DNA from: a virus
Strand: one strand, 5' to 3'
Virus record (IMG/VR): IMGVR_UViG_3300036939_000003
Span: 1-51,693 of that record
DNA: 51,693 nt
The translations under genes and the position numbers were made by a program. The notes beneath the pieces are model-generated. The model was not told the DNA's origin. It did no database searches and saw only the letters and a list, made by a program, of their open reading frames with translations. Shown piece by piece: positions 45,231 through 51,693 of this stretch (its first letter is position 1; each line of letters starts with the position of its first letter).

Positions 45231-45617
45231 ATGGCACTAAAAGTAGCTTTTTATAATTTCACGGACGTAAACGGAGAGCAGAGAAGCAGGATGCTTTCTG
45301 TCGGCAGAACTAACTTGGCGTGGGGAATGGATGACAGCAGTATCTTATTCGATTCATACGCAAGCCCGGAAGAATCACAACGTGGAAAGATAGCAGTTAT
45401 CGAATCACTGCCTTGTCCCGTTACTTTCGCACAGGTATTGCCGATACTCAAACTGGAAGGCGTAGTTATAAACGTTCTATCGGATGCTATCTGGGACATT
45501 GCCGCCGATACCGCGTTCATTCCCGATTGGTCGGAAGAAATCAACCCGGAAACAAACGAGCGCGTTAGGAAACTGAAAACCTTAAACGAGCTAGGCGCTC
45601 AGATTATTGATGTGTAA
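45231..45617 (+). CDS. Fibre-region hypothetical protein, 128 aa
   Basis: Small alpha/beta protein (MALKVAFYNFTDVNGEQRSR). No motif. It directly follows the fibres, where chaperones or accessory attachment proteins often lie. Confidence 0.6.
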   Translation: MALKVAFYNFTDVNGEQRSRMLSVGRTNLAWGMDDSSILFDSYASPEESQRGKIAVIESLPCPVTFAQVLPILKLEGVVINVLSDAIWDIAADTAFIPDWSEEINPETNERVRKLKTLNELGAQIIDV

Positions 45618-45808
45618 TGACAAGCGAAGAATACAGACGAAGGCGTAAACCACAGCCCGTTAATCTGGGCAACAGGTGCATCCATCACGTTGAATGTAAA
45701 AATACAGTGAGCGATATGCGTACAAATATTTGTAATGAATGCGCGGAAAAGGTTGCTAAAGAGGTTAATCGAGATTTGAGGAGACAGCAAAAAGGTGATC
45801 TTTACTAA
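45617..45808 (+). CDS. Zinc-finger protein, 63 aa
   Basis: GNRCIHHVECKNTV ... NICNECAEKV: C-x-x-H ... C, C-x-x-C, a compact finger. One-base overlap with the gene before, 14 with the one after. Confidence 0.6.
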   Translation: MTSEEYRRRRKPQPVNLGNRCIHHVECKNTVSDMRTNICNECAEKVAKEVNRDLRRQQKGDLY

Positions 45809-46223
45809 ACAACGCTGTGATATGGATTGCGGGGCGGCAATGGTCGCATCAGAGGCGGAAGTCTCTTATGAACGAGCCAGAGCATCAATAGCACCTGATG
45901 TCTGTGCATTTGGAATGTACTATGCGGAATTATTGCACGCTCTTATCAAAATAACAAAATTAGATTACCGTCTGACTATCAAACCAAAGCCCGAAAACCT
46001 TGCAAAGTATCTCCGGCGTCAGAAACTTAAAACAAGCGAGATTTATCTATGTGAGCGTACCAACATCACTAATCCTTTGTGGCGTGTTCATTATGTAGGA
46101 ATGGACTGCGATGAGAACCTTTACGATCCATTAGAGCAAGGTGTTATCGAAAACGCTCGTGTTATTAGTGATTATCACAAAGAGTGGAATGTATTAGGGG
46201 TGATTAGAAAGTTTATAAAATGA
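45795..46223 (+). CDS. C39/papain-like cysteine peptidase, 142 aa
   Basis: GTG start. KQRCDMDCGAAMVASE places Gln 6 and Cys 12 as in papain-like 'Q-x(5)-C-G'; LWRVHYVGMDCDENLYDP gives His 99 and Asp 111 in the classic 'H.V.....N...YDP' context. A complete triad. It may process a phage protein or act on the host. It precedes the terminase genes by an ATGA overlap. Confidence 0.65.
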   Translation: MIFTKQRCDMDCGAAMVASEAEVSYERARASIAPDVCAFGMYYAELLHALIKITKLDYRLTIKPKPENLAKYLRRQKLKTSEIYLCERTNITNPLWRVHYVGMDCDENLYDPLEQGVIENARVISDYHKEWNVLGVIRKFIK

Positions 46224-46864
46224 GCGAAGAAAATAAACTCACAGGAAAGCAAAAACTGTTCGCTGATGCCTATATCGGCAAAGCGCATTTTAACGCTCGA
46301 AAAGCGGCGGAAATGGCTGGCTATAACGGTGATTGTAATTCCCTGGCTGTTATCGGTTCGCAGAACTTAAGAAAACTTAATATTTCGAGCTACATCGAAG
46401 AAAAGTTGAAAAATTTCGGAATGGGCGCAAACGAAGTATTAACAAGACTTGCGCGCATTGTAAATGGGGATGTTGACGACTTTTTGAGTGAAGACGGTTT
46501 TTTTGATCTAAAGAAGGCACGGCAGAACGGAAAAACGCCTTTACTGAAAAAACTGAAACAGAAGCGCACCATCAAGCAAAAGAAAACTGAAGTTCGTGAT
46601 GATATGAGAGGTTTTCTTGCTGAAGATGAAGTAGAGGCGATTGAATCAGACGTTGAAATCATTTATGAGGAAGTCGAGTTTGAAATGTATTCCGCACACG
46701 AAGCGTTAAGAGATTTAGGTAAGTTTCATAAGTTGTTTACGGATAAGACCGAACTTAGCGGAACAGTTCAAACTGTCGGTTTGACCAAAGAAGAGTTTGA
46801 AGCAGAAGCGGCTAAAAACATTGCACAGGCTAAAGAAACTTTAAATAAATTTGATGGCGAATAA
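46220..46864 (+). CDS. terS: Terminase small subunit
   Basis: 214 residues. LTGKQKLFADAYIGKAHFNARKAAEMAGYNGDCNSLAVIGSQNLRKLNISSYIEEKL is the small-terminase HTH (Terminase_2) region. The C-terminal half is charged and helical for oligomerisation. Recognises the packaging site, often within or near its own gene. Directly before the large subunit. Confidence 0.88.
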   Translation: MSEENKLTGKQKLFADAYIGKAHFNARKAAEMAGYNGDCNSLAVIGSQNLRKLNISSYIEEKLKNFGMGANEVLTRLARIVNGDVDDFLSEDGFFDLKKARQNGKTPLLKKLKQKRTIKQKKTEVRDDMRGFLAEDEVEAIESDVEIIYEEVEFEMYSAHEALRDLGKFHKLFTDKTELSGTVQTVGLTKEEFEAEAAKNIAQAKETLNKFDGE

Positions 46865-48317
46865 TCCAAACATTTTATTTCGGACAAGGCGGGCTTTTTT
46901 AATGCTTCGGCATTTGGATTTGCAAACCGCTTCCGGTATTCCTGATGCGCGGTGGGAAAAGTTTCAGATTGATGAATTAAATAATGATGCGATGTTCGGG
47001 CTTGAAAGAAAATGCCGCCAGGTCGGCTGGTCTTTTCTTATCGCTATGCGCGGTGTGGCAGATGCGATTCTGGATAAGCGAAGTTCTGTTTATAACTCGA
47101 TAAATCAAAGAGAGGCACAGGATAAAATCAGGTACGCTCGCGCAATATATGAAAACATTCGCTACTACAAGGATTTGCCGAAAATCATCATTGATAATCG
47201 TCAGGAAATAGAATTTGATAACGGCGCAAGATTAATCTCAACGGCAGGCGGGCGCGGAATCCCTAACTCAAACTTTTTCATTGATGAAGCAGCTTGGAAG
47301 ATGAACGCTAGAGAAATCTATACGGGAGCGGTGCCAGTTATTTCAAAAGGCGGCACTTTCCGCATGGGTTCATCGACAAATGGCGCAAGCGGCATCTTTT
47401 GGGAAATTGACACGGAAAGTTTTCAAAAATATCCAGACTTTGTTCGTACGTCAACAAAATGGTGGGAAGTTGAAGCGTTTTGTACGGATGTTAAGAGGGC
47501 AGTTAAAGAAGCGCCGAAAATGTCCACAAAGGAACGTGTTGAAGGATTTGCAACCGAACGCCTTAAGAAAATATTCGCTAATACCGTTTTAGAAGACTTT
47601 CAGCAGGAATATGAAGCCGTTTATGTCGATGAAACGACAGCATGGATTACCTGGGACGAAATCAAACAGAACACGCACAATGACTTGGTATATGAAGCAG
47701 TAACGTGTGAAAAGAACATCGATGAGGCGCTAATTACCATTGAAAGGTTTGGCAAATTAATACAATCGGGGAGTATTGAATCGGTATTCGGTGCGGGCGT
47801 TGACGTGGGACGCACAAGAAATTTAACTGAAATCGGGTTGGTTGGAATCTCTACAACACAGACCTATCCGCTTCGCTTAATGATTTCGCTTGATAACGTC
47901 AAATACGATGACCAATTAACAGTCCTAAAGAAGTTAATGCAGTTCGGAATAGTCAAGATGCTTATTGACAGAAACGGCATCGGCTCAAATTTAGCTGAAA
48001 ACATGGAAGATGCTTACCCTTCAAAAGCTGAAGGGGCACAATTCGCGCTTGAATCAAAAAGACTATGGGCTACAGATGTCAAGATGCGTATGCAGCAGAA
48101 TAAAGTTCCTTTACCGCCTGAGCCGGAATTGGGCTATCAAATCCACTCCATTAAACGAAAGGTTACTGCTTCAGCAAACATGGTTTTTGATACTGAAAAG
48201 AATGAGAAACATCATGCAGATAAATTCTGGATGCTGGCATTAGCACTTGCGGCGGCGAATCAACCAGTCCACGAATTTACGGAACGCTCACAACAGGTTT
48301 TGAGCTTATTAAAATGA
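46854..48317 (+). CDS. terL: Terminase large subunit
   Basis: 487 residues from ATG 46854. ATPase: CRQVGWSFLIA near 56-66 as Walker A-like, NSNFFIDEAAW near 144 as Walker B with catalytic Glu. Nuclease (RNase H fold): GVDVGRTRNLTEIGLVG near 320, IDRNGIGSNLAE near 372 and HHADKFWMLALALA near 462. It cuts and pumps DNA into procapsids. Overlaps TerS and the portal gene by short stretches. Confidence 0.93.
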   Translation: MANNPNILFRTRRAFLMLRHLDLQTASGIPDARWEKFQIDELNNDAMFGLERKCRQVGWSFLIAMRGVADAILDKRSSVYNSINQREAQDKIRYARAIYENIRYYKDLPKIIIDNRQEIEFDNGARLISTAGGRGIPNSNFFIDEAAWKMNAREIYTGAVPVISKGGTFRMGSSTNGASGIFWEIDTESFQKYPDFVRTSTKWWEVEAFCTDVKRAVKEAPKMSTKERVEGFATERLKKIFANTVLEDFQQEYEAVYVDETTAWITWDEIKQNTHNDLVYEAVTCEKNIDEALITIERFGKLIQSGSIESVFGAGVDVGRTRNLTEIGLVGISTTQTYPLRLMISLDNVKYDDQLTVLKKLMQFGIVKMLIDRNGIGSNLAENMEDAYPSKAEGAQFALESKRLWATDVKMRMQQNKVPLPPEPELGYQIHSIKRKVTASANMVFDTEKNEKHHADKFWMLALALAAANQPVHEFTERSQQVLSLLK

Positions 48318-49852
48318 TTAGTTTACTAACGAGAGGAAAAATGGCACTCCAATTAGCATACAGGGCACTGACTGACCCCGAATCCATCTTGGCTAAACAG
48401 TCGGCGGATGAGCACTTAAATCTCTACCGCTTATCTTGGGCTTACTACCAGAGCAAAGTGTTTGCCCCAGGCGATGACTGGACGGCACTTTTATCGGCAA
48501 GCGGGCTGTACAAGCATACGAGACTCGTATTTAATCCCGTGCCCCAGATAATAGACTTTTATGTGGACAATATTTGGAGTCAGGCGGGCGATGAGAAATA
48601 CCCTAAACTTATCACACCTGTTTCAAACGGTGTTGACGATAAGTTGATTGAGGCTGTTGCTCAACTTGACCAGTGGACGAACTGGCGAAAAGATCAACAA
48701 GAAGTTAAGTCCTACGCGGCGGCGACCGGAAACACTCTCGTTGAAGTCATAGACGATATGCAGCGCGGCAAGGTCACTCAAAAAACAATATGGGCTGGAT
48801 ATGTTAAGGGAGTAACTCTCAACGATGCGGGGGATGTGCAGCAGTACGCTCTTGAATACGAGGTTTATGATTCAAAGGAAAAGAAAAGCTACAAGTACGG
48901 AAAGATAGTTACAAAAGAGGAAATTAGATATTTTAGGGACGACAAACCTTTCGATTACGGTGTCGGGGCTGTTATACCAAACGCTTACGGCTTTTGCCCT
49001 GCTGTCTGGTTTCGCCATTCGGGGGGCGGCGTTAATGGTCGTGCGGCGTTTACGGACTACGCAAAAGTCAACCACGTCAATTCTCTCGCATCGCACCTGC
49101 ACGACAACATTCATAAAGAAATCGAATCGGGCAAAATCATCTTTGCCGATAAGCCGGATCAATTCACTGTTATATCAGGCGGCAATAAAAACAGCGACGG
49201 AACGCTTAATGAAGTTGATCCGCGTCTTGATAGAGTATTAATCGGGATGGTCGGGCAGGGAAATATCGTGGATATGTCGGGACTTCTCAAACTAGCCGAA
49301 GCCCATCCTTATTTAAAAGACTTGCTACTTAGTTTTGGCGACGATTACCCTGAATTAGAGTACAGGCAGATTATCAAAGAAAACGCGCAACTGTCAGGCA
49401 TAGCACTAGAACGACTGCTTACACCCGCACAGAATCGTCTTGATAGAGCAGCGCCTAACTACGATGGACAGCTTATTAAATTAAGACAGATGCAGATTGC
49501 AATAGCGGGTTGGAGAACTCGAAACGGGTGGACAAATCTAACCAAACAGCAGCAGTTATTTTCACCGTTTGACCTTACTTCATACGACAGAGGCGACCTA
49601 GATTTTAACCTTAAACCGTCTCGTCTAATCGAGCAGACCGAAGACGAAAGAGAAGATTTACTGATGAAGAAAACTAACCGGGCTGTTGTGAGTGCCGATA
49701 TACTGCCGCGCGATGAACTGTTAAAGATTCTAGGTAAAACGGATGATGAGATAATCGAGTTATTAGCCAAATTGGATAAGCAAACCGTATCAGTAGGAAA
49801 TGCACTCGGTAGGGCTATTGATTCAGGGCAGGGATTGGAGCTTGATAACTAA
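48314..49852 (+). CDS. Portal protein (SPP1 gp6-like)
   Basis: 512 residues. Helical N-terminus, then RLVFNPVPQIIDFYVDNIWSQ (the portal stem region), YAKVNHVNSLASHLHDNIHKE, and ENAQLSGIALERLLTPAQNRLDR late in the wing. It forms the dodecameric DNA gate. Overlaps TerL by ATGA and MuF set follows after a small gene. Confidence 0.9.
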   Translation: MISLLTRGKMALQLAYRALTDPESILAKQSADEHLNLYRLSWAYYQSKVFAPGDDWTALLSASGLYKHTRLVFNPVPQIIDFYVDNIWSQAGDEKYPKLITPVSNGVDDKLIEAVAQLDQWTNWRKDQQEVKSYAAATGNTLVEVIDDMQRGKVTQKTIWAGYVKGVTLNDAGDVQQYALEYEVYDSKEKKSYKYGKIVTKEEIRYFRDDKPFDYGVGAVIPNAYGFCPAVWFRHSGGGVNGRAAFTDYAKVNHVNSLASHLHDNIHKEIESGKIIFADKPDQFTVISGGNKNSDGTLNEVDPRLDRVLIGMVGQGNIVDMSGLLKLAEAHPYLKDLLLSFGDDYPELEYRQIIKENAQLSGIALERLLTPAQNRLDRAAPNYDGQLIKLRQMQIAIAGWRTRNGWTNLTKQQQLFSPFDLTSYDRGDLDFNLKPSRLIEQTEDEREDLLMKKTNRAVVSADILPRDELLKILGKTDDEIIELLAKLDKQTVSVGNALGRAIDSGQGLELDN

Positions 49853-50145
49853 TGAGCGAAATTAAAATTAAAATCACTATTGCTGGAAACGAAGTTGAAT
49901 TATCAGTTGATGAAGCAAAAGACGTTTACATTCAACTTCAAAAACTATTCATTCATACCGTATCAATTTCAAGTGTTTGGGCAGACAGTCCAGCACCTAA
50001 AGGAACGCTGACAGTTAGCGGAGGTTTGCCGTTAGATGCTCAGGGAATAGTAGTAGAAGGATTAAAAGCGCCAAAGCTTGGAAAAGCGGTTATCAAAGCT
50101 TTCGATAATACTTTTAAGGCTGCAAGGAATAAAGATAGAGTGTAA
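49852..50145 (+). CDS. Small head-region protein, 97 aa
   Basis: MSEIKIKITIAGNEVELSVD, a beta-type start, with PAPKGTLTV (residues about 49-57), a string also found in the 12667 protein. The C-terminal region is helical. One-base overlaps on both sides. Unrecognised. Confidence 0.66.
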   Translation: MSEIKIKITIAGNEVELSVDEAKDVYIQLQKLFIHTVSISSVWADSPAPKGTLTVSGGLPLDAQGIVVEGLKAPKLGKAVIKAFDNTFKAARNKDRV

Positions 50146-51092
50146 TGCCGACTATCTACGAACTAGCAAAATCTCATCGGTCCCGACTGTTGCAGCGTGA
50201 AAGTGCGGCGACCAGAGAAATCCTTCGCGCTTTTCAAGTTGTAGTAGATAATCTTGCACCGTATATAGAGGCATTAGAGGAAGAATTAAAAGAAAATCCT
50301 GCGTTATCGGCTACTAAAGTTTTACTACTCGAAAGATACAAAGCATTAGAATCACAATTAAAAACCGAGATAGAGCGTTTTAGCGCGAATGCGGCACGTA
50401 TCACGACCGAAGCACAGCGCGTTAATACATTTGAAGCATTCAGAGAAGCGGCGGAACTTATCAGAGGTCAATCGGATGCTTTTCTGGCTCTACCATCGAG
50501 AGCAATGACAAGTTTTATCGGCTTAGCTTCTGACGGTTCACCACTAGAGAAGATATTCGCTGATATTTCTGGCGGTGCTGTTCAGGGCGTAAAGGATGCG
50601 ATTATCGAGGGCATAGCGTTCGGGAGTTCAAAGAGAGTCGCTTCCAACCTGCGAAAGAGTTTCGGCACACCCGCGCACAGAGCGCTTGTAATATCGAGGC
50701 AGGAAACTCTACGGGCTTACAAATTCGCCGCGCTTTCTGTGTATAGGGATAACCCAACCATCGTAAAGGGCTGGATATGGCTATCTGCCAGAAGTTCCCG
50801 AACTTGCGCTGTCTGTTGGGCAATGGATGGAACAAAACATAAATCAGACGAAGATTTTGGAAGTCATATTTGTTGCCGTTGTACGCCTCTACCTTTTATT
50901 GATAAAGAGTTGCCGAAAACAGGTGTAGAGATATTTGATTCTCTCGATGCTCAAACTCAAGCGGATATTCTAGGTAAATCTAAGTATGAGCTTTATTCAA
51001 ACGGAAAGATTCAATTAATGGATTTAGTTGAAACTCGTAATAGTAGAAGATGGGGCAAAGTGAGAAGTGAGAAGGCTTTGAGGGATTTATGA
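50145..51092 (+). CDS. Minor head (MuF-like) protein
   Basis: 315 residues. Long helical N-terminal part, then the MuF core ISRQETLRAYKFAAL and a C-terminal zinc-like motif SSRTCAVCWAMDGTKH ... ICCRCTPLPF, with C-x-x-C, H and C-x-C pattern. MuF proteins bind the portal and are injected or structural in the head. Portal, a small gene and MuF is standard order. Confidence 0.9.
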   Translation: MPTIYELAKSHRSRLLQRESAATREILRAFQVVVDNLAPYIEALEEELKENPALSATKVLLLERYKALESQLKTEIERFSANAARITTEAQRVNTFEAFREAAELIRGQSDAFLALPSRAMTSFIGLASDGSPLEKIFADISGGAVQGVKDAIIEGIAFGSSKRVASNLRKSFGTPAHRALVISRQETLRAYKFAALSVYRDNPTIVKGWIWLSARSSRTCAVCWAMDGTKHKSDEDFGSHICCRCTPLPFIDKELPKTGVEIFDSLDAQTQADILGKSKYELYSNGKIQLMDLVETRNSRRWGKVRSEKALRDL

Positions 51093-51205
51093 AGCGTCTT
51101 AAATTCTGGTTTTATGTATTTTATTACATCTTTGCCGCACTTAAGCAGTTCTGCGATTCGGCTGGCGAGATTATAGCTTTATTTATGAATTACGATGACG
51201 AATAA
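51089..51205 (+). CDS. 38-aa membrane-like peptide
   Basis: MKRLKFWFYVFYYIFAALKQ then FCDSAGEIIALFMNYDDE. Coupled to MuF by ATGA and overlapping the next gene by 11 bases in another frame. Confidence 0.45.
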   Translation: MKRLKFWFYVFYYIFAALKQFCDSAGEIIALFMNYDDE

Positions 51206-51647
51206 ACCAAAAACATTCAAAGTTTATCCTGAAAAGCGCGGGCGGAATTGGGGATGGTATTTCGTGGTTAAAATCCATCCGTCAAAAGAGGCGTTTGATG
51301 CTTCTATGCGAAAACTCGGGCACGACAACCTAGAAGAAACGGGAGGTCTGACAACTTGCCATAAAGCCTACTTAGTTTCAGAAGATGGAACGGAAGAAAG
51401 AACACGGGACATCGGGCATATTCACTTAATCAGCGAGGCTTTAGGTTCTGAGGCTATTTCGCACGAAGCGACGCACGCGGCAATCGGCTGGGCGCGTGAG
51501 GTAGAGTTAGACCCAAACAAAATATTCGATTTAAGCGGAACAGGAAGCGTATCTGACGAAAACGAAAGATTCTGTTATGCACAAGGTCAAATAACAAGAC
51601 AGATTGTTAATAAATGCTACAAATTTAATTTATTTACTAATGAATAA
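51195..51647 (+). CDS. HExxH metallopeptidase-like protein, 150 aa
   Basis: AISHEATHAAIGWARE gives HEATH at 90-94, and NERFCYAQGQITRQ at 123 gives a Glu (124) that can complete the zinc site. A soluble, single-domain protein without signal peptide. In the head operon after MuF, it might process capsid components or act on the host after ejection. Its C-terminal codons lie in the terminal repeat and continue on the circular molecule to position 81. Confidence 0.72.
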   Translation: MTNKPKTFKVYPEKRGRNWGWYFVVKIHPSKEAFDASMRKLGHDNLEETGGLTTCHKAYLVSEDGTEERTRDIGHIHLISEALGSEAISHEATHAAIGWAREVELDPNKIFDLSGTGSVSDENERFCYAQGQITRQIVNKCYKFNLFTNE

Positions 51648-51693
51648 ACAAGGGATGGCAGATAAACCTAAAATCAGAACAATAACAAAGGCT
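51567..51693. repeat. Terminal direct repeat, right copy
   Basis: Identical to 1-127; see the left copy. Confidence 0.93.

Noticed and set aside
35-51600. CRISPR array or diversity-generating retroelement
   Set aside because: No spaced identical repeats and no reverse transcriptase or variable-repeat pair were found; the repeats present are in pairs around single genes.

Overview
The window is a complete temperate siphovirus genome. The first and last 127 bases are identical, which is the trace of a circular molecule of about 51,566 bp cut open by an assembler. No host marker gene is present. The tail is long and non-contractile: it has a 1167-residue tape measure and a baseplate of the Rhodobacter gene-transfer-agent type (DUF2460, DUF2163, NlpC/P60, giant hub). 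It carries peptidoglycan-active domains, so the host is probably a Gram-negative bacterium; I cannot name the phylum.

Layout. (a) 46.2-51.6 kb running over the join to 18.05 kb, plus strand: terminase small and large subunits, portal, MuF, a HExxH peptidase, a tRNA-like RNA, scaffold, decoration, gpE-type capsid, connectors, tail tube, a gpG/gpGT frameshift pair, tape measure with an M15 peptidase domain, GTA-like baseplate, hub, and a LamG-like receptor protein. (b) 18.05-24.23 kb, minus strand: a lysogeny block with a tyrosine integrase (best read with an ATT start), a small MerR/excisionase-type HTH protein, unknown genes, a cargo set (PD-(D/E)XK nuclease, DUF2846 protein, membrane protein), an ImmA-like peptidase and a CI-like repressor. 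(c) 24.13-24.49 kb: the switch, with divergent CI and Cro genes and four 15-bp palindromic operators. (d) 24.6-38.2 kb, plus strand: an early region of about 40 mostly very small genes, many zinc-finger or single-membrane-helix proteins. It also holds a C5 cytosine methyltransferase, RusA, a GIY-YIG protein, a replication initiator with an internal iteron origin, and a DnaC-like loader. (e) 38.2-46.2 kb, plus strand: late genes for lysis, tail fibres and a C39-like peptidase, leading back into the terminase.

How it works together. In lysogeny CI would sit on operators O1-O4 and silence the cro promoter and the early promoter, whose spacer is exactly filled by O4. After induction the early operon makes regulators, the methyltransferase and RusA. 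The initiator and helicase loader fire theta replication from iterons inside the initiator gene. Late genes follow from separate promoters.

Most notable are: (1) a 214-codon open frame nested in the +1 frame of the methyltransferase gene, with its own repeated TPxAS motif and a GFPIGWTDL ending; (2) five 16-bp dyad iterons in the initiator gene, one in a different reading frame, so the DNA itself is conserved; (3) operon after operon beginning with promoter, short structured RNA and intrinsic terminator placed just before the first gene, which suggests genome-wide processive antitermination; (4) single small genes bracketed by duplicated 18-31 bp intergenic/RBS segments, as if cassettes had been slotted in; (5) a tRNA-like acceptor/T-arm RNA of about 145 nt.
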